From positions 601,387 to 665,386 of the forward strand of contig KE159610.1 in the NCBI GenBank assembly GCA_000403295.2: a stretch of DNA of 64,000 bases. Direction: 5' to 3'. This stretch comes from Lachnospiraceae bacterium M18-1 (lineage in GTDB: Bacteria > Bacillota > Clostridia > Lachnospirales > Lachnospiraceae). Made by a program: the position numbers and the translations under genes. The notes under the pieces are model-generated. The model was not told where the DNA came from. It worked only from the letters and a program-made list of their open reading frames with translations, and did no database searches. Positions 47,004 to 57,542 of this stretch are shown here, in pieces (the stretch's first letter is position 1; each line of letters starts with the position of its first letter).

Positions 47004-47030
47004 ACATAGGTTAAAAATAACATATGTTAA
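47004..47030. promoter_or_regulatory. Candidate PadR operator, upstream of the MATE remnant
   Basis: ACATAGGTTAAAAATAACAT followed by ATGTTAA. The core matches the site before padR. It lies 23 bases before the old MATE start, where a repressor would block transcription. Confidence 0.6.
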
Positions 47031-47073
47031 AAAGAAAGTCAAGTGGTTTTTTGCCTACCACTCTCCAAATAGT

Positions 47074-47167
47074 TTTACAATTGGAAAATTGATTTAAGTT
47101 TCCAATTGTAAAGAACTTACCTCCAATCGCAATTTGTTTTATAATAATTGCGATTGGAAGTAAGTTC
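47074..47167. repeat. Two abutting long hairpins downstream of the nucleoside transporter operon
   Basis: Hairpin 1: TTTACAATTGGAAA (47074-47087) pairs with 47099-47112. Hairpin 2: 47113-47134 pairs with 47146-47167 at 21 of 22 positions. They touch without a gap and lie 30 bases after the last permease gene. No T-run follows on the minus strand. Confidence 0.6.
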
Positions 47168-47196
47168 TATGAAACTCTTAAAATGGCTTTTTGAAT

Positions 47197-48147
47197 TTAT
47201 CTTTCTCCTTTATTATAGGGCGTACCTGATGCTGCGGGGCTCTTGCTGTTTTTAGAGGTAAACATAAGAACAATGATCGTAGCCGCGTAAGGGATTATCT
47301 TATATATGGTATCCGGAAATCCCAGATCCATCAGCAGCGGTATCCCGGAATATGCCGCCGCGATCGTTTTCATCAGCCCAAAGAACAGGGCTGCAACTGC
47401 GATCCTTCCCGGCTGCCATTGTCCAAAGATCAGCACTGCCAGCGCAAGAAATCCATAGCCGGCCACGGTTGCGTTGAACGTGGTGCTTGTAGGCACAACA
47501 AAGACCAGCCCTCCAAGTCCCCCAAGCGCTCCGGAGATCATCACTCCAAGATACCGCATTTTTGTCACATTGATCCCCACCGAATCTGCAGCGTGCGGAT
47601 TCTCTCCGCATGCACGCAGTCGGAGCCCGAACCGTGTTTTCTCAATCACGATCCATGACACGATCAGGATCAGGATTCCCAGGTATGTGGTCAGATAAAA
47701 TTTCTGAAACAGCACCTCTCCCAAAAAGGGAATCTCCCCAAGAACCGGCGCCTTGTCAATCCGAAAGACATTCTTAAACGCCACCTGCTGCACTTCCTGT
47801 ACGACCCGGGCCATAAAAATACAGAATGCGGGCGCAAACAGATTCAGAGCGGTTCCGCTGATCGTCTGGTCTGCTTTCAATGTAATCGCTGCAAATGCAT
47901 GGAACAGCGTATATACCATTCCGGCGATCATAGATACGATGATCCCGCAAAGAAGCTGCAGCTGTGCCGGAAGCTCAGTCAGGGCATTTATCGTTAAAAT
48001 ACCGAAAAAAGCGCCCATGACCATAATCCCTTCCAACCCAATGTTCAAAACACCGCTCCGCTCCGAGAACATAGCTCCCAGCGCTACGATCAAAAGCGGA
48101 ACAAAGAAAAGGAATGTCTGCTGTAAAGTAAAAACCAACGTATTCAA
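47197..48147 (-). CDS. Nucleoside ABC transporter permease, NupQ type
   Basis: 316 residues, about ten hydrophobic segments, of the branched-chain permease family used by BmpA-type nucleoside importers (SGVLNIGLEGIMVMGAFFG, ACGENPHAADSVGIN). The start is TTG 48147, eight bases after AGGAGGGG, and overlaps the end of the upstream permease gene by four bases. It forms the pore with that permease. Last gene of the salvage operon. Confidence 0.92.
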   Translation of the reverse strand: MNTLVFTLQQTFLFFVPLLIVALGAMFSERSGVLNIGLEGIMVMGAFFGILTINALTELPAQLQLLCGIIVSMIAGMVYTLFHAFAAITLKADQTISGTALNLFAPAFCIFMARVVQEVQQVAFKNVFRIDKAPVLGEIPFLGEVLFQKFYLTTYLGILILIVSWIVIEKTRFGLRLRACGENPHAADSVGINVTKMRYLGVMISGALGGLGGLVFVVPTSTTFNATVAGYGFLALAVLIFGQWQPGRIAVAALFFGLMKTIAAAYSGIPLLMDLGFPDTIYKIIPYAATIIVLMFTSKNSKSPAASGTPYNKGER

Positions 48148-49237
48148 CCTTCATGCCCCTCCTCTCTTTTATTTTTCAACCATATTTGAAGCTTCTCAAA
48201 ATTCTGCATGATCAGCAGTGAAAATGCGCTGAAATAAATGATGACCGCTACAATAATATCAATGATCTCCGGGACAAAACGATATGCCTGCATATAGAAT
48301 CCGCCCACAGTAATACTTGCTATAAATATTGAAGAAAGTATGACTCCCAATGGATGATTGCCTGCTAACAGTGCAACTGATATCCCGTTAAACCCTTCTG
48401 CCGCCAGGGTATCTACGACACTGATGCTCTTTCCGCTGTTGGATAGGAACATCAGCGCTCCTCCGATTCCGATCAGGGCGCCGGAGATACACATGGACAG
48501 CACCGTATTCTTTTTTACGGAAATTCCCGCAAGCAGGGAGGCCGATGGATTCAGCCCGCCCGCGATCATTTCATATCCTTTTGTTGTTTTAAAAAGAAGG
48601 ATATAGATCAAAAATGCAAACAGTACCGCGATGATAAATCCGCCGTTCAGACTGCTGTCCGGAAACAAAATATCCAGTCCCATGCCAGGTATCTGCGCGG
48701 ATTCCGGCGTCAGCTTAGCCTGGTTTTTCCCGGAATCATAAATCGTATACCGAATGAGATAATTCACCAGATACATTCCGATATAATTCAGCAAAATCGT
48801 GGAAATCACGATATTTACTTTAAAGTATACGTAGAGTAGTCCGGCTATGGAAGCCCACACCGCCGCTGTGGCCGCCGCTGCAAGGATGGGAACGATCCAG
48901 CTGAACGGTCTTGGTATCTGAAGCGTATGTGCAAGCAGCATAGCAAAATAGCCGCCGATCACAAATTGTCCTGACCCGCCGATATTAAATACACCTGTTT
49001 TAAAGCCAACCGCTACTCCCAGTCCAACCATCATAGCAGGCGTCGCATAATAAAATACATTTCCAATACCGCGCATCCCTCCTACAAAACCGCCGGAAAG
49101 TATCGTTTTAAATCCGTTTGCCGCCTGGGATGGATTTGCAAAAAGTAAGATCAAAAAACCGACAAGCAGACCCATGACAATACAGATCACCGTTGGCAGT
49201 AATGCAGCCAGAATTTTTTTCAAATGTGCTTTTCTAC

Positions 49238-49241
<4 letters not shown>
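48144..49241 (-). CDS. Nucleoside ABC transporter permease, NupP type
   Basis: 365 residues with about nine membrane segments. The family region KTGVFNIGGSGQFVIGGYFA and the loop AGLNPSASLLAGISVKKN are clear. The ATG overlaps the stop of the ATPase gene (ATGA), as does its own end with the next permease. It acts as the second channel subunit of the BmpA-NupOPQ importer. Confidence 0.92.
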
Positions 49242-50770
<1,529 letters not shown>

Positions 50771-50916
50771 CGCTGTTTTCTCCTGTATTATAAAAACCGC
50801 TGCCTGTTTTTGTTTCTATTTTACACATAGGGGCGAATCAAAAATCCGCCCCTGTTTCCTCTTCTTTATTGCACCGTCTTTCGGACAGCAGCAGACAACT
50901 CTGCTCTTTTCTTTAT

Positions 50917-52071
50917 TTACTCAATTTCTTGTATTTCCACGATTTCCAGTTCTGCCTGCACCTGATCCAGGGCAATCTCCTGACCGTTCTCATCGGTATC
51001 GCTCAGCATACCGGAAAGCAGACCGTCCTGATCCTCAAGAAGCTCCTGATAGATCTCCTCATAGTCTTCTTTGGAAAAAGAAGCAAATCTGGTAAAATCG
51101 TCCGGCAGTCCTACGGAATTTTCTGTGATCCCCAGGACCGCATTCTCCCCTCCCGGGAAATTTCCTGCTTCTTTCTCTGTCAGCGCGTCATAGATCGCAG
51201 TTGAAAGCATTTTCATAGCCGACGTGACTACGGTTTCGGATTCCCCTGACTGATCTACATCCACACCGATGACTTTAGCCTCTCCGTCTGCCGCCTCCGC
51301 AGCGGCCGTAATACTATAGACAATATTTCCTCCGCAGGCAAAGATCGTTGTCACACCGTCCCTGTACCAGGACGCCGCCTTCGTCTGGTTTTCCGGCGAT
51401 GAGTCAAAGTTGCCTGTGTAGCCGAACTTCATGCTGATATCCCCACTGCTCAATCCCTGCTTTTGCGCCGCATAGTCCGCCCCCTGTGCAAATCCATACC
51501 CGAAGCGCACTACAGCAGGCATCTTCATACCGCCCATAAAGCCAAGGTTTTTCTGTCCGTCCATTACCATGGCATATCCGGCCAGAAAACCGGCCTGCTG
51601 CTCTGCGAACAGACAGGAATACGTATTCTCAGCTGTCTTATATTCTGAATAGTCGTTGTTATGCGGTGTTCCATCCAGAAGCACAAAGGAAACATCCGGA
51701 TATTGGTCCTGCGCCCGGAATATGGCTTCTTCAAATTGATAGCCAGGGCAGATCACGGATTCCGCTCCATTGTCCACCGCCATCTGAATTGCGTTCAGAT
51801 AGCCGTCAATGGATTCGTCTGTTGCCCTGTAATATTGATATGTTTTTTCATTCTCATCACCAAATTTTTGTATGCCTTCCCAGGATCCCTGTGTAAAAGA
51901 ACGGTCGTCTATCGAACCGTTGAAGCTGGTGATCAGAGCGATCTGATACTGGTTTTCCCCGTTCTTGTCCTCAGTCCCGGCATTTCCTTCTTCTTTTGAC
52001 TCTGTTTTACCGCATCCGCTGACAGCCATGACCGCTATCATGATCAACGCAAGTATACTTCTTTTTTTCAT
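50917..52071 (-). CDS. BMP-family nucleoside-binding lipoprotein
   Basis: 384 residues from ATG 52071, with GAGGAGGAAG nine bases upstream. Lipoprotein signal KKRSILALIMIAVMAVSGC gives lipidated Cys20. The BmpA/Med fold is visible in YQIALITSFNGSIDDRSFTQ, GYQFEEAIFRAQDQYPDVSF, GFMGGMKMPAVVRFGYGFAQ and VIGVDVDQSGES. It binds a nucleoside, by context deoxyribonucleosides and purines, and hands it to the NupOPQ-type channel. It follows deoC at 54 bases and precedes the ATPase gene. Confidence 0.93.
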   Translation of the reverse strand: MKKRSILALIMIAVMAVSGCGKTESKEEGNAGTEDKNGENQYQIALITSFNGSIDDRSFTQGSWEGIQKFGDENEKTYQYYRATDESIDGYLNAIQMAVDNGAESVICPGYQFEEAIFRAQDQYPDVSFVLLDGTPHNNDYSEYKTAENTYSCLFAEQQAGFLAGYAMVMDGQKNLGFMGGMKMPAVVRFGYGFAQGADYAAQKQGLSSGDISMKFGYTGNFDSSPENQTKAASWYRDGVTTIFACGGNIVYSITAAAEAADGEAKVIGVDVDQSGESETVVTSAMKMLSTAIYDALTEKEAGNFPGGENAVLGITENSVGLPDDFTRFASFSKEDYEEIYQELLEDQDGLLSGMLSDTDENGQEIALDQVQAELEIVEIQEIE

Positions 52072-52125
52072 CGCTATTTCTTCCTCCTCGTCTCCTGGAT
52101 GCATCCTGCATCCGTGATTTTTATG

Positions 52126-52773
52126 CTATTCTACGTAAGCTTTTACCGCGCAGGATGCACCAATTCTGTCCACCCCGGCTTTATAAAAGGTCTCAAAATC
52201 CTCCCTGCTCCGGATTCCTCCGGCTGCTTTTATCCGGACATTTTTTCCGATATGCTGCTTAAATAGTTCAATGTCCACTGCGGCTGCGCCCCCTGTCCCA
52301 AATCCTGTGGAAGTCTTGATATAGTCTCCTCCGGCATCCGTAATGCATTGGCAGAGCCGAATCTTCTCTTCCTCATCGAGATAGCATGTCTCTATGATAA
52401 CCTTTAGAATTTTACTTCCGACCGCCTGCTTGATCTCTCTGATCTCTTCTGTGATGCGGTCAAACTCCCCGTTCTTTACATCCCCCAGGTTGATGACCAT
52501 ATCTACCTCGGATGCGCCGTTCTTTACGGCGTTTTCAGCTTCAAAAACTTTACTTTCTTTTGTACTGTAGCCAAGCGGAAAGCCGATCACCGTACAGATT
52601 GCCAGCTCATTTCCATATGCTTCATATGCCCGTCTTACGTAAGACGGCGGGATACAGACCGATGCCATCCGGTATCTGACTGCCTCCTCGCAGAGCCTTG
52701 CAATATCCTTCCAGGTAGTCACGGCCGAAAGCGCCGTATGGTCAACCAGTCTCAAGATCTTACTTTGTTCCAT
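52126..52773 (-). CDS. deoC: Deoxyribose-phosphate aldolase
   Basis: 215 residues from ATG 52773, with GGGAGG seven bases upstream. It splits 2-deoxyribose 5-phosphate into glyceraldehyde 3-phosphate and acetaldehyde. The catalytic residues are present: Asp91 in VDMVINLGD, the Schiff-base Lys153 in YIKTSTGFGT, and the second Lys in IKAAGGIRS. It sits between deoD and the binding protein gene in the salvage operon. The length is normal. Confidence 0.96.
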   Translation of the reverse strand: MEQSKILRLVDHTALSAVTTWKDIARLCEEAVRYRMASVCIPPSYVRRAYEAYGNELAICTVIGFPLGYSTKESKVFEAENAVKNGASEVDMVINLGDVKNGEFDRITEEIREIKQAVGSKILKVIIETCYLDEEEKIRLCQCITDAGGDYIKTSTGFGTGGAAAVDIELFKQHIGKNVRIKAAGGIRSREDFETFYKAGVDRIGASCAVKAYVE

Positions 52774-52802
52774 TGTAGTGCCTCCCATAATTTTTCTTTT
52801 AG

Positions 52803-53510
52803 TCAGATGGTTTCCAGCGCGATTTTCATCATATTATGAAAGCCGTTCTGACGTCCTTCCGGCGGCACTTCTTCTTTTGAGAACGCCGTATCTGATATCG
52901 TCAGGATCGTTGCAGCCTGTTTTCCGGTGACCGCCGCATTATGGAACAGCGCAAAGCTCTCCATCTCCCCGCAGGCTACAGGATATTTTTGAAACAATGT
53001 ATCATTCGCCCCGCATCCCGGCTGATAGTAAAATACATCGCTGGAATGTATCACTCCTTCATAAGCCTGAATGCCAAGCTTTTTGGCGCTTTGCTTCAAT
53101 CCCTGCACCAATCCTGTATCCGGCACAATGAAATCCCCTTCAAATCCGCCCTGCTTGAAAGCGAATGAGCTCTCCGAACAGGCGCCGCTTCCGATCACCA
53201 CATCAAAAAGCCCGATCTCCCTGGAGTAGCTGATCGCGGATCCAACCCGGATAATGGCGTCCACGTCATAAAACTGAAACAGTTCATAGGAATAGATCCC
53301 GATACTCGGCATTCCCATTCCGCTTCCCATAACGGTTACGTCTTTCCCTTTGTACTTTCCGGTATAGGCCAGCATATTCCGAACCTGATTGACCTGTGTC
53401 ACCTCCTCCAGATATTCTTCTGCGATGAACTTTGCGCGGAGCGGGTCCCCCGGCATAAGCACCTTCTTTGCAATCTGCTCCTTTGACGCTGTATTATGTG
53501 GTGTAGGCAT
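52803..53510 (-). CDS. deoD: Purine nucleoside phosphorylase, DeoD type
   Basis: 235 residues. It phosphorolyses purine (deoxy)nucleosides to the base and (deoxy)ribose 1-phosphate. DeoD signatures: KEQIAKKVLMPGDPLRAKFIAEE, TVMGSGMGMPSIGIYSYEL, CGEMESFALFHNA and the catalytic SDTAFSKEEV region. ATG 53510 follows AGGAGGAG. It is the second gene of the operon, between the deoxyribosyltransferase gene and deoC. A phosphopentomutase, needed to link it to deoC, is not in the window. Confidence 0.95.
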   Translation of the reverse strand: MPTPHNTASKEQIAKKVLMPGDPLRAKFIAEEYLEEVTQVNQVRNMLAYTGKYKGKDVTVMGSGMGMPSIGIYSYELFQFYDVDAIIRVGSAISYSREIGLFDVVIGSGACSESSFAFKQGGFEGDFIVPDTGLVQGLKQSAKKLGIQAYEGVIHSSDVFYYQPGCGANDTLFQKYPVACGEMESFALFHNAAVTGKQAATILTISDTAFSKEEVPPEGRQNGFHNMMKIALETI

Positions 53511-53538
53511 CGCTTTTCTCCTCCTTCCTTTTTATCCT

Positions 53539-54504
53539 TTAATTGTTATGATTCACATTCCTATGACTTTGAATCGTCACATTTAATTCTTCCAGATTTT
53601 CAACAATGGCATCCGCCGAATAGCGGATCATGATATTCAGCCAGTCTCTGCGGTCTCCCGCTTCTGTCCTCTGCAGATTGCTGGTATATACGATGGGCGG
53701 TCTGCCGATGCCAAATGCGATCCCATGCATCAAAGCAGAATCTACATTCGGCTCAAAGCAGTCGTCAAAAAATATTGCATGTCCGCTTTCCCTTAACCGA
53801 TCGATATCCGCCGTGATATCACCCTGGTTATCCCCCGTAATATACGTTTTTCCTGCTTTTTCTATCATAGAAATGATTTCTTTTAAAATGATCCGTCCGG
53901 ATTCCGTATATTGAAAATTAGGGTCCAGATAATAGTCATACTTCACATCCAGCGCATTCAGGGCATCTTTTAAGACCGTCTTTTCACCAAAGGATCGTTT
54001 TAGATTTTTCCTCAATTCCTGCATTGCCTGTTCCTTCAAATCCTCCTGCTGCCGCCTGTAATCTGCGATGGATGCATTTCCCTCCGGGATATAAACCAGG
54101 GTTGCCAAATGCTCCAAAAGCTTGCTGGCAACATAGAATCTGTCCGAACCGCCCACTGACCACTTGTGAAAATCCGTAGAAATCAGGTGGATCGGATATC
54201 CCCACGCATAGCCGCAGCCAACCTCAAATGCACAGCCCGAATCGTAGTGCACGCCGTCAAAGTACCCGACCACTCCTGTGCAGGAACGCAATGCCTGTAT
54301 GTCCAGCCGGAAAATCTCCTGCCCCTCGTCCTCAACATGTTCTTCCAGTTCTCCGTTAGAATCGCGGTATGGCAGAAAACAAGGTCCCAAATCCGCAAAA
54401 TCATTCTGCCGGATCCATTCATCGATTCTTTCGCACAGTTCCAATGATGCCAGTCTGTCATTTACATTGTATAACTTTGTCTCCAGATACAGTCTTTTCG
54501 ACAC
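53539..54504 (-). CDS. Tandem nucleoside 2-deoxyribosyltransferase-like protein
   Basis: 321 residues from GTG 54504, with AGGAGGG nine bases upstream. Two domains of the same fold: residues 1-155 (KRLYLETKLYNVNDRLAS, YFDGVHYDSGCAFEVGCGYA) and about 195-310 (KTYITGDNQGDI, FFDDCFEPNVDSALMHGIAF). The Asp and Glu pair expected for catalysis is clear in the first (Asp...GCAFEVG) and altered in the second, which has ALMHGIAFG where the Glu should lie. Such enzymes exchange bases between deoxynucleosides. The duplicated arrangement with one diverged half is unusual. It is first in the salvage operon, divergent from deoR. Confidence 0.8.
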   Translation of the reverse strand: MSKRLYLETKLYNVNDRLASLELCERIDEWIRQNDFADLGPCFLPYRDSNGELEEHVEDEGQEIFRLDIQALRSCTGVVGYFDGVHYDSGCAFEVGCGYAWGYPIHLISTDFHKWSVGGSDRFYVASKLLEHLATLVYIPEGNASIADYRRQQEDLKEQAMQELRKNLKRSFGEKTVLKDALNALDVKYDYYLDPNFQYTESGRIILKEIISMIEKAGKTYITGDNQGDITADIDRLRESGHAIFFDDCFEPNVDSALMHGIAFGIGRPPIVYTSNLQRTEAGDRRDWLNIMIRYSADAIVENLEELNVTIQSHRNVNHNN

Positions 54505-54578
54505 AGCCTGTCCCTCCTGTCATTCAAAATCCTCTTTGTTCTCCTCACTTCAATTCTATAGAATCTCGCTTTTCTTGA

Positions 54579-54613
54579 ATAACATTTTATGTATCAAATG
54601 TTATAAAAACATT
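54579..54613. promoter_or_regulatory. Candidate DeoR operator
   Basis: Two overlapping palindromes: ATAACATTT...AAATGTTAT (54579-54604) and AATGTT-ATAAA-AACATT (54597-54613), followed by ACATATTAGATGT. They lie 75-109 bases before the first salvage gene in the interval 54505-54997. That 493-base interval is otherwise AT-rich and holds a family B repeat but no gene. Confidence 0.5.
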
Positions 54614-54807
54614 AACATATTAGATGTTTTTTGTCAATAAATTTCAAATAAAAAGTATTTTTTCTTTGATTCCATAGCATTTTCCACAATATATTTGATA
54701 TTTACACTGGTATTTTGTTATTTTATATGTTATAAATGGATATGAAACTGAATCCCCTTGTTTTGAACAATTTTATTTTTTTGAATAAGTGATTTTTTTT
54801 AATGAGA

Positions 54808-54945
54808 GAACAAAGAGTTTCGCTTGCGAAACTCGCGCCTGCGGCGGTCGCAGTGCGACATCTACCTCATACGCCGCAGTGCGCATCCTCCGGAGGGTTT
54901 TTGTTCTATAGGAAAATTCGGAGAAGTTTCCTATAGAACAAAAAA
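54808..54945 (+). repeat. Repeat family B, copy 5
   Basis: GAGTTTCGC/GCGAAACTC hairpin, CTGCGGCGGTCGCAGTGCGA, CATCTACCTCATACGCCGCA, GCGCATCCTCCGGAGGG, and the hairpin TTGTTCTATAGGAAA...TTTCCTATAGAACAA. It is nearly identical to copy 4 at 35962-36095, 19 kb away. Confidence 0.8.
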
Positions 54946-54997
54946 AATTACTGCTCACAGTAACAAAAGAAGATCATGAAAGGAATGACAAACATAA

Positions 54998-55762
54998 ATG
55001 AATAAAAAAGAAAGGCGTCAGGCTGAATTGGTCAAAATCATTGAAACACATGGGATGCTATCCATGAAAGATATGGCTTCTTTGCTTCAGGTCTCTCCAA
55101 TGACCGTTTACCGGGACTTAAATGAATTAAAATACAAGCCTGACATGACTGCTTCGCCGGACAGCCCTGGAGAAGATGATGAGACCAATTCCTCCTATAA
55201 TCTGATCCAGGCGATCCAGGAATCCAATGAACAAAAAGAAAGAATCGGCAAGTTTGCTGCCAGCCTGATCCATGAGAATGATATCATCATACTGGATACC
55301 GGAAGCACTGTAGACCGCATGCTTCCTTATATTCCTGAGAATAAAAATATCAGCATCGTATGTTTTAATGCAAATGTGCTTGCAGAGCTCCGCCATAAAC
55401 AGGGCATCCATATTTTCTTTGCCGGCGGGATCTATCATCCTGAAACTGAATTGTGCGAAAGCCCGGAGGGTATCATGTTCCTGAAACGCCTCCGTGCAAA
55501 TAAGCTCTTCCTGTCTGCCGCCGGAGTACATGAACAGTTAGGGATCACCTGTGCAAAGGAATATGAGACTGCCACCAAAAAAGCAATCATAGAATCAGCC
55601 TCCACGCGGATTCTTCTGGCCGACTCGGGAAAATTCGGACGTGTATGTTCTTCATACTTTTGTGATCTGGATATTGTTCACCGCGTTGTGACCGACAATA
55701 AAATATCGGATCCATGGAAGCAGCTTTTAGAGGAGGACGGAATCCAGCTGGATATTGTATAA
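54998..55762 (+). CDS. DeoR-family transcriptional regulator
   Basis: 254 residues. N-terminal helix-turn-helix (ELVKIIETHGMLSMKDMASL, VSPMTVYRDLNEL) and a C-terminal DeoRC sugar-phosphate sensor with VDRMLPYI, IVCFNANVL and LADSGKFGRV. It is divergent from the nucleoside salvage operon and so its likely repressor, with deoxyribose 5-phosphate or a related sugar phosphate as inducer. A GAAAGGA site lies 13 bases before ATG 54998, rather far. The linker near 45-65 is longer than usual (KPDMTASPDSPGEDDETNSS). Confidence 0.9.
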   Translation: MNKKERRQAELVKIIETHGMLSMKDMASLLQVSPMTVYRDLNELKYKPDMTASPDSPGEDDETNSSYNLIQAIQESNEQKERIGKFAASLIHENDIIILDTGSTVDRMLPYIPENKNISIVCFNANVLAELRHKQGIHIFFAGGIYHPETELCESPEGIMFLKRLRANKLFLSAAGVHEQLGITCAKEYETATKKAIIESASTRILLADSGKFGRVCSSYFCDLDIVHRVVTDNKISDPWKQLLEEDGIQLDIV

Positions 55763-55977
55763 AAGCAGCCCGACGATACGGCATTTCCCAATTCGTTCTT
55801 CCATTTTGCTTCCTGTACGCACCGGAAGACATATTTGGATTTTTTTATTCTCGAAGCAGGATATTTCATACCTTTTGTAAATCTCTTATTAAATATGGCG
55901 GATATTGGGAAGATATGCAGATTCGGAAGGCTGAGTCAAAGAATATTCCCTGGGTTTGAAAATAAGATTTGAAAATT

Positions 55978-56040
55978 CCCTTGGGTATACCTTATGAAAC
56001 GGCCGAATGGCCATAATGGGGTGCCCTTGGGGTATGCCTT
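55978..56040 (+). repeat. Repeat family C, copy 2
   Basis: Begins CCTTGGGTATACCTTAT and ends TGGGGTGCCCTTGGGGTATG, with a GGCC-GAAT-GGCC hairpin in the middle. The ends match 4969-5047 (on the other strand); the middle differs. It lies in the 297-base gap between deoR and the 111-residue gene. Confidence 0.55.
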
Positions 56041-56059
56041 CCGAAAAGTCGATATTAAT

Positions 56060-56395
56060 TTATCCGAAGATACCAAACAGCCCTTTTTTCTTGGACTTTG
56101 CAGACTTTTTAGTTGTGGGACGGTCGTCGTATCTGCTTCTGGACTGGGTACGGTGGTATTTCACCGCCTTTTGCAGCTGATAAGCCGCCTCTTTGTTCAC
56201 ACACAAACTGAGCGGTACATCAATGTCCCGGAATCTGTAGCGAAGTCTTTCGAACTCACGATCGCTGATATCTTTGGAGCCTTCGAGAGTGCGGCCTTCA
56301 AACATATCGTCCAGGATACCTCTGATCTTGATAAACTTTGCCGGATTTTCTGAAAGCATTTTCCCTACCTGTTCGTTCATCTCTTTCTGGTCCAT
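56060..56395 (-). CDS. Small basic-tailed protein of unknown function
   Basis: 111 residues. The first 80 are charged and helical (EMNEQVGKMLSENPAKFIKI, RGILDDMFEGRTLEGSKDIS), and the tail is strongly basic (KKSAKSKKKGLFGIFG) with an FG-rich end. No membrane helix, signal or metal motif. ATG 56395 follows GGAG at five bases, a good site. The composition suggests a nucleic-acid-binding or scaffold role, but this is a guess. It stands alone, convergent with deoR and upstream of a repeat. Confidence 0.6.
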   Translation of the reverse strand: MDQKEMNEQVGKMLSENPAKFIKIRGILDDMFEGRTLEGSKDISDREFERLRYRFRDIDVPLSLCVNKEAAYQLQKAVKYHRTQSRSRYDDRPTTKKSAKSKKKGLFGIFG

Positions 56396-56506
56396 AGTTA
56401 CTCCTTTCTTAAACGGTCCAATGGGTGAAAAGACTACTGTCTAAGTAGTGTAATATAGAATCCAGAATATTGCAAGAGTAAATCAATGGCTGCGATCCCA
56501 AATTTC

Positions 56507-56592
56507 GTTACTGTTCACACCCTCGCCGGGTGCTTACAGCAACGAATCCGGCCTAATGAAAGTTGCCTTACGGCAAGAGGCCGGATTCCAGC
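56507..56592 (+). repeat. Repeat family A, copy 4
   Basis: Hairpin 1: GTTACTGT...ACAGCAAC with inner CACCC/GGGTG. Hairpin 2: AATCCGGCCT...AGGCCGGATT with inner TTGCC/GGCAA and the unpaired AATGAAAG. It has the same plan as 27794-27878 with different bases in both stems. It lies in the gap 56396-56664, followed by a GTGCAG-type hairpin near 56618-56632. Confidence 0.65.
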
Positions 56593-56664
56593 CCCAGTAC
56601 TGTACTGCCTGTGACCGTGCAGCGTAGTGCACGGTCCAGGAGTGAAAAATAACCAAATTTCTGC

Positions 56665-57336
56665 CTACAGATACGGCTTCAGATTCTTAAGAACCACCTG
56701 GTAGCCATTTGCGTACATATGAATCCCTTCCACCGTAAACTCTCTCCTGAGCATTCCGCGTTCGTCGCACAATCCGGCATTGACATCAATATAATGATAT
56801 CCCATCTTTTCTGCCAGCTTCTTCACCGCCTCATTCGCGATCGGGAGGTTCCGGTTATTGCGGTTGACGAACATCGCCCCCGCCCATTCCGTCTCCGGAA
56901 CCTTATCCGTCTCATTGACCGGATAATAAGCCATCATATAGACCTCTGTTTCCGGCAGACGCTCCTTGATCTGCGTCAGAATTCTTTCATAGTTCTCCAG
57001 CATGGATTCCAAAACCGCCTCAAATGACCGTGACGCATCGCTGATGTCATTGGTTCCGATATTGATAAAAATTTTGGACGGTTCCGTACCGAAAATCTGT
57101 TCCTCCATATTTTCCAGCATATCCGAAGTTGTAAAGCCTCCGACTCCGCGGTTGTAAATGGTCAGTCCCAACCCCTCGTTCATCATCAGCTCATGGATTG
57201 GAAACTGTTCCATCAATGAAGAACCGGTAAACAAAATTTTTCCCTTTTTTACCGTCTCATTCAAAACACGGTACTTCTCGATCTTCTCCTGCTGTTCCCT
57301 TTTCATGAATCCCTGAATGATTTCCATTGTTTCCAT
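56665..57336 (-). CDS. SGNH/GDSL-family hydrolase
   Basis: 223 residues from ATG 57336 (METMEIIQGF), with GAGGAG five bases upstream. SGNH hydrolase blocks: GSSLMEQF with the Ser nucleophile, RGVGGFTTSDM with the Gly, NIGTNDIS with the Asn, and EGIHMYANGY with the catalytic Asp-x-x-His replaced by Glu-Gly-Ile-His, a normal variation. It is cytoplasmic (no signal). Esterases of this kind remove acetyl groups from carbohydrates; the substrate is unknown. Divergent from the LysR gene. Confidence 0.88.
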   Translation of the reverse strand: METMEIIQGFMKREQQEKIEKYRVLNETVKKGKILFTGSSLMEQFPIHELMMNEGLGLTIYNRGVGGFTTSDMLENMEEQIFGTEPSKIFINIGTNDISDASRSFEAVLESMLENYERILTQIKERLPETEVYMMAYYPVNETDKVPETEWAGAMFVNRNNRNLPIANEAVKKLAEKMGYHYIDVNAGLCDERGMLRREFTVEGIHMYANGYQVVLKNLKPYL

Positions 57337-57542
57337 TTGTCTTCTCCTCTCTTTTTTCATCTATAACTGTTCTGAGCGCAGATGCGGACTATCCGCTGCT
57401 CACGGTGCCGTCATGTGGCTTTTCGTTACATATAACCATTTTTCCGTGAACCGGATGTATCAGAAAGTCTTGCCGCGCGCTGCCGCTTTTACTATAATAG
57501 TATCGCAGCCATATATCATTTTCAATCATCTGTGAGGTATCT

